Of a DNA stretch of 64,000 nt, positions 1-12,049 are shown one piece after another. Source of the DNA: Uranotaenia lowii (lineage: Eukaryota; Arthropoda; Insecta; Diptera; Culicidae). A program made the translations under genes and the position numbers. The first letter of the stretch is position 1. Every line of letters begins with the position of its first letter. The notes below the pieces were generated by a model, which made no database searches, was not told the DNA's origin, and saw only the letters and a program-made list of their open reading frames with translations. The stretch covers positions 138,686,433-138,750,432 of the forward strand of contig NC_073691.1 in NCBI RefSeq assembly GCF_029784155.1, in the 5' to 3' direction.

Positions 1-92
1 TCTAGAAGAAGAAATATTTTTTAATTTTTTTGTAACATGGGAAAGTTGATCGTTTGCACTTGCCCCGAGTTTGCACTTGCCCCGGTGTACCT
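1..92. repeat. Tip of a repeat cut by the window edge
   Basis: Two direct copies of TTTGCACTTGCCCCG (53-67 and 70-84) are followed by CCGGTGTACC. GGGG-rich ends like this are common on mosquito MITEs, so this may be the right end of an element that starts outside the window. Only one end is visible and no target duplication can be tested. Confidence 0.35.
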
Positions 93-1040
93 TAATACAG
101 TAATACCTCGATACAAAGCAATCTCTTTTCAAAGCAACCTCGATATAAAGTAACCCAATATAAAGCAACTTTTGTCTCTATATAACGTAACTTTTAAAAA
201 TGTTTCTAATTTGAATAAATATGTTTAATTTCAATGGCTTTTTGTCATAAAAATATAATAATGTTGTTTATGAGCCATGCGGTAAATTCTCAGAGGCATA
301 AAGAGCGAATGAGCGCAAGCGTTGAATATGTAACGCCAGTACTTTCAGTAGGTATTGTGATAGTCGCTTTTGTGCTTTTGAAAATCCAGCCTAGAGCATG
401 TATCTCAATTTAAAAACTTAATGACTATATTTGCACCTACAGATAAGTTGCTTAAGCTGAAGTGAGGTTAGGGTATGTACACCCATAGAAGAGGTTGCAA
501 AAATCCAATGCCTATTTAGCAAATCTCTGTGCCGATAATGCGCTGAAATGTGCACTGTGCCGAAGATGATATGTTTGAAAAACCGTAACCGGCATTAGGA
601 CTTCCAACTAAAATGATGCATGACCACTACATTGAAGCGAAACAAGAAAAACATTTTATGGGATTTCTTTCCTATTGGATAATTCACCCCAGAAACAAGA
701 AAAAAAAACTACAGCGCCCGTAGGGAGAGATGAACTCAATTCACCAACTATATCGTCTTGCCAGTCCGACATCCTAACCAGTGTTCTATTTGAGCTTCAT
801 GCAGAACGAGGGATATTTGTCATAGGCTTTCTGTCACCGAACAATCACAAAAATTCGCACAACGGTGGCTTCCCGGCGTTTGGCCGCCTTTCAAGGTAGT
901 CCTTTGTCTTGCGATGGAAACGGCAAAGGGAACGGGAGTGAAGGAACGGGAAACCCATTGAATGAGAACTGTGCTTTGCTTACTGCCTGCTATCACATAC
1001 ACACGCTACATATAGGTACACAGCTGCTAAAGCCGGGCAG

Positions 1041-1225
1041 CTTGGCCGTTGGTTGTTTGCAGGTAGATTGAATTGAAGCAATGTTCTTTTTGTTGCTTTT
1101 ACTGCATACACACGCACATGTTGGCCGTGGTAGTTTGCCGGTGGATTGAAGGGATTGAATTAGAAGGATGTTTTTGTTGTTGCTTTTGCTACATTCACAC
1201 GCACAGTGCTCGGTTGGCTGGCTGC
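1041..1225 (+). repeat. Two imperfect ~85-bp direct repeats
   Basis: Two adjacent units each contain a TTGGCCG-like start, a GGTRGATTGAA-like stretch, a TTTTTGTTGCTTTT run and a CACACGCAC end. Both lie inside the first pogo-like element. The repetition also makes the apparent antisense frame repetitive, so that frame is not taken as a gene. Confidence 0.45.
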
Positions 1226-1383
1226 CTTGTGTTGGCCGGTATTTATTTCCATCCTTCTTCGTCTTGTGATGCGATAGGGAGGGACGTGAAAGCGTTTTTA
1301 TTTTGTTTCTTTCAGACATACGCAATTCGGTTAACTTGTGAGATTAATGCCAGTGGGAGCAAATCGAATCAGCACCGGTCGCG

Positions 1384-1462
1384 TTATCTTCTTGTACCAA
1401 TGATGCTATGTAATTGACTACACGCCATTGGCACAGAGTCTGAATTTTGGGTGTAGTCTTTT
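1384..1462 (+). repeat. Dispersed repeat R2, copy 1
   Basis: This stretch (TCTTCTTGTACCAATGATGC onward to GGGTGTAGTC) closely matches the reverse complement of 15790-15870. It marks a short dispersed repeat present in opposite orientations in the window. Confidence 0.6.
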
Positions 1463-1967
1463 ATTCAAATAAGTTTTTATGATTGCTGACAGTTGATCAA
1501 TATGTACAGACTTCTGTACCATCGCGAATGCACGGATTTTATCACTTGCTATAAAAATAACTAAGAAACATTTCTGATGTTTCTGAGCCGTTTTGAAAAT
1601 ACCCCCTCTTTGGGATTTTTGTTTGGTTTTAATTGCCTATCATATCAGAATGTCATTATTTGATGACATTTATCACAATTATTAAACGGCAAGGAATGCA
1701 TTGAATTTATAGCTAAAAAAAACAAAACTGTCTGCAGATGGTGCTTTTGGGCATAGCAGGAGCGATTAGAGCATTGAAGCCAAGATTTTTAATGGTAAAA
1801 AGTAATATATTTATATATATCGCATTTCATCGCATTTGTACAAATGTTGTGTAGTCTGTGGCCCGCTTTTAATCCGTACAAACAGAATTTAGAAACAACT
1901 TTTTCACATTTACGATCACTACCGATGCTCCAAAACACCATTTTAAGTAGTGTTTCGATATAACGTA

Positions 1968-2016
1968 ACTTCGATATAAAGCAACGAAAAAAAAATTCGT
2001 TGCTTTATATCGAAGT
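1968..2016. repeat. Perfect 21-bp hairpin at the pogo-like right end
   Basis: Arms 1968-1988 and 1996-2016 are exact inverse copies around a 7-base poly-A loop. The right arm is the terminal repeat of the first pogo-like element, so the end of the element carries an extra inverted copy of its own tip. Confidence 0.8.
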
Positions 2017-2020
2017 ATTA

Positions 2021-2385
2021 CCACTGACCACACTGACTTGACTCTTAGAACAAAAATTCAACCATTTTCTGTCTAATTTTTTGTTGTCAACTTTTGCAGG
2101 TTCGCAATACCGACGGCAGGTGGCGAACCTGAAAAATTTGACAAAAAATGCCCTGTAGGAAAAATGGTCCTGTTTAGCCCGATTTTATCGTAGAAATTGC
2201 GTGTTTTATTTTTAAAGTTGGGTGGCATTTCCTAACTGGGATAGCATTTCTTCAAATCGATCGATGCGCACTCTGGAATCGACATTGCGTACTGTTGGAA
2301 AAATGTTTTTTTTTGTTTTTTTTCTGGAAAAATTATCCAGAAAACGAAATTGAGTGTCCAGTCAGTATGGTCAGTGGTATTACTG
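2021..2385. mobile_element. Short pogo-like MITE fused to the previous element
   Basis: CCACTGACCACACTGACT (2021-2038) is the inverse of 2360-2377 with one mismatch. The right end reads GGTATTACTG followed by TA. The left tip should read CAGTAATACC, but it is merged with the right tip of the first element. The interior is non-coding. Confidence 0.6.
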
Positions 2386-2525
2386 TAACAGAATTGTCAA
2401 ACTTTACAAATAATTTAGGGTAGTTTAAAATATATCCGAAAGCAATATTTGAAGTTGGCCGAATACCACTATTCGGTAGATTTCTATTCTTGACCGACGA
2501 CTAGAGTTAAAGACTCATACGAACT

Positions 2526-2950
2526 ATGTTGCCGACAAAGCTTCTTAAAGCCTTAGATTATTGTTTCGTATGGTCAGACTTCAAAGACGTATACTGCCTG
2601 AAACGTCTTTATTGCTTCACATTTTGTTCTATTCCCGAGTACGCTTCAGCTATTTGGTGCCCTTTCACCCGAACGGAGCTGAAAGAATCGATGCTATCCA
2701 GCTGGCAAGATCCGTTTCGTTTACTAAGCTATGAAAACCGCTGCCGTCTCATAGGCTTAGATATGCTACAAGTTCACCGAAATGCTACTCGTGCTCTAGT
2801 TGTCGCGAACCTTCTCACATGAAGAATCTACTGCCCCGAACTGCTGGAGGTCATACCTTTCAGCGTACGACCCCTAGGATTACGAAACCAGAACCTGCAG
2901 CTCTACGTTCCCATTCGTCTGAACAATTACGGGGCTAACAGCGCATTCTA
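2526..2950 (+). pseudogene. Decayed Jockey-type LINE reverse transcriptase, C-terminal piece
   Basis: The translation (EYASAIWCPF early, then SYENRCRLIGLDMLQ and VVANLLT) matches the C-terminal part of the reverse transcriptase also found at 52847-54097 on the other strand, where the equivalent text is EHAAIVWAPY and NRCQLLGIETLERRR. The similarity continues past the first stop (ICCPELLEVI-like text at about 2830-2860). Reading is interrupted and no 5' part is present, so this is a dead fragment inside the receptor intron. Confidence 0.65.
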
Positions 2951-3152
2951 AAAACTTTAAATCGCTTTTCCGAACATTTCGACTTCGACATATATTAATT
3001 TAAATTTGTTAGTTATTGTGTAACCATTAGGATCAACATGTGATCCGTTGATTTTGGAAATTTTGAAAAACACTATGTCAAATTGAAAAGAACCTATATT
3101 TGATTGTTACACCCTTCATATAACATTTCAACTATGTTTAACCTCTTTACAG

Positions 3153-3690
3153 ACTCTACTGCTACGCCCAGAAGCACGTGAAATCGATACGAGCCGTCAC
3201 GAGGCCGGGCGAGATCAGCGAAAAACGCTATCGCAGCATACGGAAGCCAAAGGCGAACAAAAACAAGCTAAAACTCCGGCAGCTGGCGCACACGGCCTCT
3301 TCGCCGTATCACGTGTCCGATCACAAGGCAGCCATCACCGTCGGTGTTATCATGGGAGTGTTCCTAGTGTGCTGGGTGCCGTTTTTCTGTGTAAATATCA
3401 TCGCAGCGTTCTGCAAAACCTGCATCGGAGGCCAAACGTTCAAGGTGCTGTCCTGGCTTGGGTACTCGAACTCGGCCTTCAACCCGATCATCTATTCGAT
3501 CTTCAACACCGAATTCCGAGCGGCATTCAAGCGCATCCTGACGACGAGGAGTGCCTGGTGCTGCGGCCAGGAGATGGGCAACATCTATCCGCGGCACAGC
3601 GATCGGTATGTGACGGATTACGCCGCTAAAAATGTAGTTATGAACTCCGGTCGGTCATCCGCCGACCTGGAGCAGGTTTCGGCTATCTGA
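3153..3690 (+). CDS. Dop1R1: D1-like dopamine receptor Dop1R1, last coding exon
   Basis: This exon encodes the end of a class A G-protein-coupled receptor of the plasma membrane; insect Dop1R1 binds dopamine and couples to Gs/cAMP. It starts after the AG at 3151-3152 with one base completing a codon, then reads LYCYAQKHVKSIRAVTRPGE, the cytoplasmic loop before helix 6. Helix 6 has the CWVPFF motif (about exon residues 62-90). Helix 7 follows a CKTCIGGQ loop and has NPIIYS. The C-terminal tail ends in SSADLEQVSAI and TGA. The loop-6/7 text and tail match the Drosophila Dop1R1 pattern as known for the family. The exon is uninterrupted and GC-richer than its surroundings. Helices 1-5 are on exons outside the window. 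Confidence 0.93.
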
Positions 3691-4516
3691 CCTTACTAGA
3701 ACAACATCAACAACACGGAAGTTTAGAGAGTTCGGTTGAGGCACTTGGTTGAAGGGATAGACAGCTACTAGACTAATGCACCGATAGGTTTTCTTCTAGA
3801 CAATGGTGAGGGTGACAACAAGATGGCAAATGGGTACACACATACAAATGAGCATCCCTGCACAATATACACTGACATAGTTAAAGTTTCTGTTGTGTGA
3901 GTTTTGTGGTTGTGGGATTTTGAACGATTGATGCACGTTTTAAAAAACGTTCTTTAAAAAAAAATGAGGAAACCATGCGAAAACACATCGGTCTGCTAAG
4001 AACGTTAAATGATCATTTCAAACCGTTTTTGTCAACTGTCTGTATGAAACTCTTTCGGAATTTTGTCGAGAAGCTACGTTCGAGTCAATAGACCATGTGG
4101 AAGTGGATTTGTTTTTGATATGTTTCAAAACTTCATTTCAAGAAAATCGTTTAAAATTAAACAGTCTAGACCATCGGCAGCGGCAGGTTCTATTCCAGGT
4201 GTTAACTCGGGACTCATTGCAATAAATTTAGCAGGTCATTTGCGCACCGGTTAGTGCTGTTTCCATTCTTGCCACTGGTGTCGAATCTTTAGGTTTTATT
4301 TGTGTTTGTTGGTTTTTTGTTTTGTAAATTTACCCTAGACCTGAAAATGCAAGAGCTGGTCGGTATCCGAATTTAGCTCCTGGCTCGCTTATTTAACACC
4401 CAGAAGCTAGATAGCACCTCGTTTGAGGTGTCAAAATTAAGTGTTATTATAGCTTAGACACCTTACCGCTGCTGATGCTCCAAAAAAGTGAGTGTTTATA
4501 CCTGAAAGGTTTTATT
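3691..4516 (+). other. 3' UTR of Dop1R1 (at least the proximal part)
   Basis: This is non-coding sequence directly after the receptor stop. An AATAAA hexamer at 4221-4226 is a possible poly(A) signal. The transcript may run further, past the Tc1 insertion at 4519, but the sequence does not settle this. The 63-codon frame at 4063 has no family signature. Confidence 0.55.
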
Positions 4517-4518
4517 TA

Positions 4519-6194
4519 CAGTCAATCGCAAAATTGATCGTACACACATGGTTTACCAACTCATTTCGTTTGTTTGGTGTGGAAAAATGGATCAACATTT
4601 AAGATTTTGATGCACATTAATTGTTTACAGATCTAGCTATTCCTCTGATCCCGTCGATTTTGAGAAATCAGTTTTGCTTATTTTATAAATCAAGAAGTTC
4701 ATGAAAATCCCAAATAAGGTATGCAAAATTGATCGTACACATTTAATTTAATCTGAAATGTTTGGTGTGTAAACAAGATCAAGTTTTTTTTTCAGTGTGT
4801 CATGTCAACACCCAGCAGCTACATGAGCAGTGTTTGTTTTTGTTTATTTGCTGAATTTCGTAGAGTTGTTATCAAAATGGCAAGCAAGCGCAAGGAAACG
4901 GACATTGCGACGCGATGGTTGATAATATGATGTGTTGTCGCGGAAAGTCATTGCGGGAAATAGCAGAATCTGTCGGGAGATCCCACTCTACAGTGCAGTA
5001 CATCATCAAGAAGTGGAAATACGAAGGAACCGTGAAAAATATCGCTGGAAGAGGACGAAAACGCATATTGACTCCTACCGATGAACGGGTAATTGTGCGA
5101 ACTCTGAGAAGGAACCCTAAAACAAGTATTCCTAAATTGACGGCTGAAGTCGCTGGGACCATCGGAACCCTGTCAGCGCAGATACTGTCCGGAGGGTAGC
5201 GCACAGGAGCGGTTTGAGTGGTCGTGTAGCGCGTAAAAAACCCTTTATCTCAAAGGTAAATATGAAAAAAAAACGGCTGGAGTTCGCTAAGGCTTATGTT
5301 AATAAGCCTAAAGAATTCTGGAACAAAGTTCTATTCACCGACGAAACAAAAATAAACCTTTTCGGATCGGATGGACGGCAAATGGTGTGAAGAAAACCTG
5401 GGACGGAGCTCCAGCCCACGAATTTGGTCCCACTGTAAAACACGGTGGCGGCAACCAGATGTTGTGGGGTTCAATGTCGGCCTCTGGACCTGGAACCATG
5501 GAATTTATTGACTCAACGATGGACAAGATGGGTTATTTGAATATCCTCAAGCGTAACCTGCAGCTTTCCGTGGATAAATTGGGGCTACCTCGTGATTACT
5601 ACTTCCAACAAGACAATGACCCCAAACATACAGCTATTGTCGTACGGGAGTGGTTGCTGTATAATTCACCTAAACAACTCAAAACGCCTCCGCAGTCTCC
5701 CGATCTGAACCCGATAGAACACCTCTCTGGTGGGAGTCAAGAATCGCCTGAAAAATAAAAATCCTGGGAACAAGGCAGAACTCAGAACGGCGATTAAGGA
5801 GATCTGGGAGAACATTCCATCTAGTGTGACCAAAAACCTCGTCGAATCGATGTAACGACGCTTGCAAGCAGTGCTAGATGCCAAAGACGGTCATACCAAA
5901 TACTAATTAAGTTGAATTTTGATATCCGTTACTTTCTATGAATTGATTTTTATTAGAATTTTAAGAAAAAGTTGTACGATCAATTTTGCTACGCTTGAAA
6001 TTGTGTTTTTAGTCGTTTTTTCAAATATGAAGTGAAAATGTAAACAATTTTTATTTTTCTTTTCAAAGTTAAAGAGTAAAAAGGAGATATTATTTAATGG
6101 ATTAAAGTTGTTTTTAATTATTTACTGTTAAACCCTGAAAATCTCAGAATTCAAGAATGGATAATGGGTGTACGATTAATTTTGCGATTGACTG
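4519..6194 (+). mobile_element. Tc1-like element with IR/DR ends, inactive
   Basis: The outer TIR begins CAGTCAATCGCAAAATTGAT at 4519, and its inverse copy ends at 6194, with TA on both sides (4517-4518, 6195-6196). A second copy of the binding-site-like motif (GCAAAATTGATCGTACAC) lies inside each end, at 4723-4740 and, inverted, at 5974-5989. This gives the IR/DR plan known from Sleeping Beauty-type Tc1 elements. The element encodes a broken transposase. Confidence 0.9.
4877..5906 (+). pseudogene. Tc1 (DD34E) transposase, frameshifted
   Basis: A DDE transposase remnant. The start at 4877 (MASKRKE) is out of frame with the helix-turn-helix part at 4915-5190 (REIAESVGRSHSTVQYIIKK). The catalytic part contains VARKKPFISK, LFTDETKINLFG (first D), VKHGGG, QQDNDPKHTA (second D) and PQSPDLNPIEHL (E), so the catalytic triad itself is readable. 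The frame is broken after the start, near 5195, near 5390 and after 5730, and there is an in-frame stop near the C-terminus (ESM then TAA). It cannot make a full protein. Confidence 0.88.
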
Positions 6195-6196
6195 TA

Positions 6197-8490
6197 TAGC
6201 GGAGGAATTGGTATAAGATCAGTCCAAACAGGGTTTTTCGAAAAAAAATTAACACTGAAGACTGAATAAAAGCACTTATATTATCGCGGCTGCAGTAGGT
6301 GTTGATATGATTTTTTTTCTTGTTCATTCGAATACATTAAAATTTATTTGTGGGCAAGATGAAAAGTAATACTTCTCAAATTGTCAGCGAACTGTCGCTG
6401 CGAATTTTGAACAATAACGTGCACGAAAAAAGATATCGATTGTTGGACGTACTAAATTTTCACAATTAACATAATATATTTCACTTGTCCCAGAAATGAT
6501 CATTATCAAAATAGCAAAGCCAAAAATAAAACTTATAGCAAATGAGTGTTAGTTGCCCTTCTTTGGACGGTGGTTTCTCATAAATGGACTGAAAATTACT
6601 GATTTCCAGAGAATGAAAACATTTATATTATTGTTCTTATATATAAATTTATATGAGGATTTTATATATAGGTTTGTTATTGATAGATTTACAAAGATAT
6701 GAATGATAAAATATTTCATCTTTGAACCTATATACTGAAGATTAAGCAACAAACGGATAAAAATTATTTTCAAATCAAAGATTATTATGAAAAAGTTTTA
6801 TAACTTTTAGTTCCAGAAAACACTAATTTCTTTTATGAATATTTTAAATATTTTCACTCCCGGTAAGCAGTGTCAGCTGTTCAACATTATTTGTGACAAT
6901 TTTATTCTAGTTCGTTTGCATAAAGCTGACAAAAACTGATAGAAATTCTCAAAATGGGCTCTCAATTATGCCCTTATGAAAATTCGCACCTTAATTGATT
7001 TGTTTGTTCTGAAACAATGTTTTGTTGTTTCTTAGATAAAAAAAGGAACATCATGGTTGAAATTGTCCTATTTTTGGACTCTTTACAATTTTTCCGGATT
7101 TTCCAATGATTTTCTATTATTTCAGTAAAATAATAGACCATATACAACATCTCAATGATAGTGGTTTCCCTTTAAACTTTTGCTTGAACAGTTAAAAAAC
7201 GTGATATTTTCTCATTAACTTTGATTGCTCAAAACACTATTTGAGCTGCCTGTTTAACCACTGAAATGAAAGTATTTTTAACGTACATTTAACGTAAATA
7301 TAACGTAACGTTGAAAATTTTATCATTATTTCATTTATTTCTTTTTATGGCAAATTACTGTCTGATATGATAAAGGAAGGATAAGAACTCACTTTACATA
7401 TGATAATTTGAAATGTATGCCAGTGAAATGATTTTTTTCCAATTTTCGGTATTTAGGGACCAAAATATGCCATAGGTCCAAAGTAGGGTCACTCCCACTA
7501 AGTCAATCAAAAGCTGGCATAAACCATGAAAACTCACATCAACTAGACAAGTTGGCAAAAACCCCCAGAATGTATGGAAATGAACATACAAAACATCACG
7601 TCGAATTTGAAGCAATCATACTTTAATATTAAAAAGAAAAAAATACTCAAAAAAAACTTTCAACCCGAGAAATCTCCCATGCCTGATAACCCAATCGCTG
7701 AATCAAATCTATCATCCAGCCAGCAGAGAAACAAAAAGAAAACAAAATATCCCACAGAAGCTGTCAAATTTATCATGTAGGTACAAAGTACAATCAGAAA
7801 CAAATAGCACAAACGGGAAAAAAGAAAGGAAGAGGAAAAAGACAAAAAAGCCAAACTAACTTTGCTCAATCATATGTAAATACACCCAGACGTTTCCAGC
7901 AAACTGATCAAAATGGAAAAAGTTGACATATTTACTGTCAATAGGAAATACACACTTACCTACGCGCAACAGAAGAATGGTTTGACTTAAACAATTTCAA
8001 ATCTATCGAGCGATTTCATTACGTCCTATGAAAAAAAAATCTACCTAAACGTATAGTTTTATTGCAAAAACTACAGAAACTAACATAAACTAGTCACAAC
8101 CTCTTTTCAATAACATTATATCGCATGAAACAAAATGCAAACAAAAAGTTTTATTTTTAATCGCAGCGCACTAAATTGGATTCCATTTAGAATTTTTGTT
8201 GCAAGGACAACATATTTTATGTGTGAAATACAAATTTTAAAGTTGTTTTGATAACTTTGCAGCAGCTTTCTGTGAATTCTTAAGATGTTTCATACGACGT
8301 AATGAAAGCTCATGCGAGATTTGTTGTCTGGACAACATATTCTAAATGTGAAATGTTCAATTAAAAGTTGTTTTCCTAACTTTTGCAGCCGTTTCTATGA
8401 ATCCTTAAGAAGTTTCATACGAGATGAAAAGCACGCGTGAAATATGTATGTGTTGTTTTTTTTTTGTATTTTTGTTCCTTTTTAAGCTAT
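6197..8490. other. AT-rich stretch without recognised genes
   Basis: Very AT-rich, with only short frames. Around 7560-8000 the sequence is A-rich with long purine runs and could be untranslated transcript or intergenic DNA. I see no domain, TIR pair or tandem repeat that I can support. Confidence 0.5.
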
Positions 8491-8492
8491 TA

Positions 8493-9695
8493 GGGGGATG
8501 AGGGCATAACGAGCACCCAGGCATAATGAGCACTCCTTTTTTCTACATAAGTACGTATTTTCTTAAACAAATTTTCATAAGGATTTGTTTCGTACTACCC
8601 ATAGTATTAATTTTTCACCAAAAAAGAAATATCCTTTTTATCTTTACAGAAAAATTAAATAATAACCAGCTAGGTTCTCAAGTGGCGAAAATATTATAAT
8701 TTTTGAGCACCACCAAATAAGTTTCTATGACCTTTAAATCATCTTGATCTGAAATGTACGCACTGCAACATGATCTACACATTGTTTCTCAATTTTCAAC
8801 ATCATAAAAATTTTGATATTTCACTTTAATCAATTTTAAAACGCTTTTTTACTTTAATTTGTTTACTAGAGGCGAACAGAGCACTTTCAATGAAGGCATA
8901 ATGAGCATTTTCTGCCGGGGAATCTAGCAGCGAATTCAACCCGATGAAGTCAACTGAATAATAGAGCTACAGCTTGGCTTGTTTCGTCTGTCGATTTGGC
9001 CTATTGGTAAGGTGTCGGAGAGGTAATCAGTAGTCTCGAGTTCTATTCCTGTTCGATGGGATTTTTTTTTTGCACTACCATTCATGATTGATTTTTTTTA
9101 TTGTACATTATACGGCTAATAGCATCAAAGCATCATCCGTCAAACAAAACACCAGAAACATAATGTATGAGCATGTGTTAATCCTTTGAATTCTACAAGC
9201 AGACCTAGATTATTTTGTTATTGCTTTGTTTGATGAATCTACGCCTCACCGTTTAGTGCAATCATGATCATGAATGATAAAAGAAAAAAAAATCACCTCG
9301 ACCAGGAATCGAACCTCTCAGTCATCTTACCAATAGGCCAAATCGTCAGACGATACAAGTCAAGCTGTAGCTCTATTACTCAGTTGACTTCATCTAGTCG
9401 TATTTGCTGATAGAATCCCCGCAGAAAACGCTCATTATGCCTTAATTAATGGTGCTCATACTGCCTCGGGGGGTTTCTCATTATGCCTCTACAGTGACTG
9501 GTTTTCAGCTTTCGGCAAAAATTTTTAAAATGCATTTTTTAACGTTTTTATCTACTTTTTCAAGTTTCATCCAATTAGGCAATAGACTATTTGAGTGTCT
9601 GAACACGAAACAATGATGTAATTCACATATTACAGCTGTTCTCTATGGTTAAATAAGCGTTTTCCTTAAGGTGGCCATTATGCCCCCATCTCCCC
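8493..9695. mobile_element. MITE with GGGG ends and TA target site
   Basis: The left end GGGGGATGAGGGCATAACGA and the right end (inverse reading GGGGAGATGGGGGCATAATG) are imperfect inverted repeats flanked by TA (8491-8492, 9696-9697). Inside both ends the motif GGCATAATGAGC recurs. The centre is a large inverted repeat (next entry). No protein is encoded. Confidence 0.75.
8885..9470. repeat. Large inverted repeat with tRNA-like promoter boxes in both arms
   Basis: Arm 1 (about 8885-9090) matches the inverse of arm 2 (about 9283-9470). Each contains a GGCCTATTGGTAAG stretch resembling RNA polymerase III box A (8999-9012 on +; 9326-9340 on -). Arm 2 has an exact box-B-like GGTTCGATTCC (9305-9315, - strand) only about 10 bases from box A. 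Arm 1 keeps tRNA-like spacing (about 25-30 bases), but its box B is decayed (GAGTTCTATTCC at 9038-9049). It looks like a tRNA-derived unit duplicated head to head. Confidence 0.6.
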
Positions 9696-9697
9696 TA

Positions 9698-12049
9698 TTG
9701 TCATTAGAATTTTAGTTTCAAGAAACCGTTTTAGATTAAAAAGAGGTTGTATCGTATTATTTTCAGTTTCCGCTTTCAGTATTCAATCTTCATCATCATT
9801 AGTTTCTTATAACGTATTTAAATCTAATTTCTAGAAATAAGATTTTTTGTAACCATTAAAAATATTTCGTTATTTTCGATTTTTCCTTCCTGCAAAATGC
9901 CAGTTCAACTTAAAATACTTGTACGTAACATAACAAGAACTCTTGTGGAAATGGCACGATGTCAAATTTACGTTACTCATCTTGTTGGATTGTCATTTTC
10001 CAGGACGGAAAACAGAAAAAAATGAAAAAAAATCGCTCAAATATCAAATTGGTCAGATGAAATCACCGACCAGTGAGCGAAGAGCAAATTTTATATCTTG
10101 AAAATGATCATTATAAAAACTCTTTTCAAGTCTTTAATAAGGGTTTTCATTGAAAAAAATTGCAAATTTCATCAATCTGAGTATGCCTTATACATAAAAC
10201 AATAGTATTAAAGATTTTATTTGGTTCCGGCATGAATTTTTATCTTAAACAACTCTTTTCAAAAACTGCTCAACTCAACTTTGTTGAAAAGTCAAAAAAA
10301 TGCTTGCTTCACCTAGGTCATTTTCAACTAATTAGTTAATGTCAAAACCCATAAGTAGAACTTTTTAAAAGCCTTTGCACAACTTTCTTCTTTTTTTCAA
10401 ATTTCCATGTTAAAATTTAAAAAAAACCTATTCATTCTGTTGCGAAAAAACTCCACAGAAAATCAACATTCGTACGTAGCTGTACATATTCTAGAATCCT
10501 GTGGTCTGATCACTCTCACAGAACTAAGAACTATGGCAAAGGATTGTTGTCGAAAGCAAAGCAGAAAAGGGTAATGAATGTTCTCACTGTGTTGTTGATG
10601 TTGTTAACAAAAGAAAATGAAATCATAAAACATGGAGTTGATAATATAAGATGGATGTATTCACCAGAACGAAATAGAGGAAGGCAAGTTTTTTGTTGAC
10701 GTATTATTGTGATTAAAAGGAAGTTAATCCTTCTCCTTGTAGAGTAGAAGCGATTGATAAAAAACGAGTAAATGCAACAACCCACATATCCTTAGAAACT
10801 AGGGACAAATCTTTTCATTGTGAGACTACTATGAAATATGAAACTATTAGTGAATCCAAAGCGCTTAGTGTTAGAAACAGAATCCCAGCTGTCATGGCTT
10901 AGTCTAGGAGTAGGCCAATCGAAAAATGATATTAATAGAAACCAAATACTGATAATAGTTATCAGTTTATACATTCTTTATGAAGAGAGGAAGCGAGAGA
11001 GAATCAAATCTGCTATGTTTAGGCGTTTAGATTTTAGGACAAAAAGTGAGATAAATCAATGAAATCTCACAGCCAATCTCGTGTTTTTCGTTCACTCATT
11101 AACATGAAGCGACTGCAAGAGGCAAATGTTACATTCATTTATGGTTCATTGCACTATTTTTACGCAAAAATAAGACTGATTATTGTTTATTTATCGAAAG
11201 CAAGAGTCAACAGTGTAAGATATCGCAGAGTTGGTTTAGATATTAAACACTGATAGCAAAATCGCAATACCAGTACCAAAAATTTGATAAGAAAAGAAAA
11301 TTAAAAACTAAGATTAAATGATTAATGAGATATCTCTATTTAAGATGGTGAAAATTAACTATAACTTACTACAACTCGCATCTTATGCTCACAAACACAA
11401 CCAAAACAACCATGAACAATCCCAAAAAAAAACAGATGACTCTATAGTTAATTGTTAAAAATGATTTTAGTCTCTTCCAAACCACGTGGAACCAAACAAA
11501 GTGAAGTGAAATTTCAATAGCAATTTATTAGTTTAATATTTAAAAAAAACGAAACAATTCAAATACTCTATACTACAGGTAAAATTGCCCAAAAAAAAAA
11601 CAAAACTCTATTAAAGATAAAACACCACTCCCTCAACAAATTATATTTTGTATTGTGGTGTGATTGATGAGCAACCTAAAACCTAGAACCAAAAACATGA
11701 TAGATGTTAATAAATTTGAAAACCCCACACACACGCATTCACTCAACCCAAGCGCTAAATTGTTCTATATCGCGAGAAAAATCGATGTAGAAACGCGAAT
11801 AAAGAGAAAAAAAGGAATACAGGAGCTACTGCGAAATATTTCACTGACACAAAACACACACACACAAACAAGCAAATAGGTCTATAATTGTTCTTTGTTG
11901 TGAATAGTTTAAAATGAGGAAATCAGAAATCGAAACAAATAAAATCTAGAAAGAAAGTAACTGTCCGTTTGTGTTGAGTGTTAATGAAGTTGCATGAGAA
12001 ATTCCTTATATTTTGCCCTCAATCTCTCAATGCCCTCAATGAATCGTTT
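9698..12049. other. AT-rich stretch without recognised genes
   Basis: No supported gene. 11350-11960 is A-rich with CA runs (ACACACACAC near 11859) and an AATAAA near 11939, a texture seen in dipteran 3' UTRs. Transcription is only a possibility. A CTCTCACAG/AAGTTTTTTGTTG-rich portion at 10500-11000 has only short frames. Confidence 0.45.

Larger units (their letters stand above)
98..2385. mobile_element. Composite of two pogo-like TIR elements
   Basis: The outer ends are inverted copies of CAGTAATACC (98-107 and 2376-2385), each next to a TA (96-97, 2386-2387), as expected for Tc1/mariner/pogo insertions. Inside are two TIR pairs. The first runs from CAGTAATACCTCGATACAAA at 98 to its inverse TTGCTTTATATCGAAGTATT at 2000-2019. 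The second is at 2021-2385. No transposase frame is present. The short frames at 675-1417 have no family signature. Confidence 0.65.
1..3152 (+). other. Dop1R1: Last intron of Dop1R1 (3' part)
   Basis: The receptor exon begins right after a splice acceptor (pyrimidine-rich CTCTTTACAG ending at 3152), so everything upstream in this window should be the end of the preceding intron. It contains a composite pogo-like element (98-2385) and a decayed LINE piece (2526-2950). The donor lies outside the window. Confidence 0.75.

Noticed and set aside
993..1325. 110-codon - strand frame with repeated CSKSNNKNI text
   Set aside because: The repetition reflects two imperfect DNA repeats (1041-1225) inside a transposon. 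No start context or domain.
3364..3629. Alternative frames over the receptor exon
   Set aside because: Shadows of the conserved Dop1R1 reading frame.
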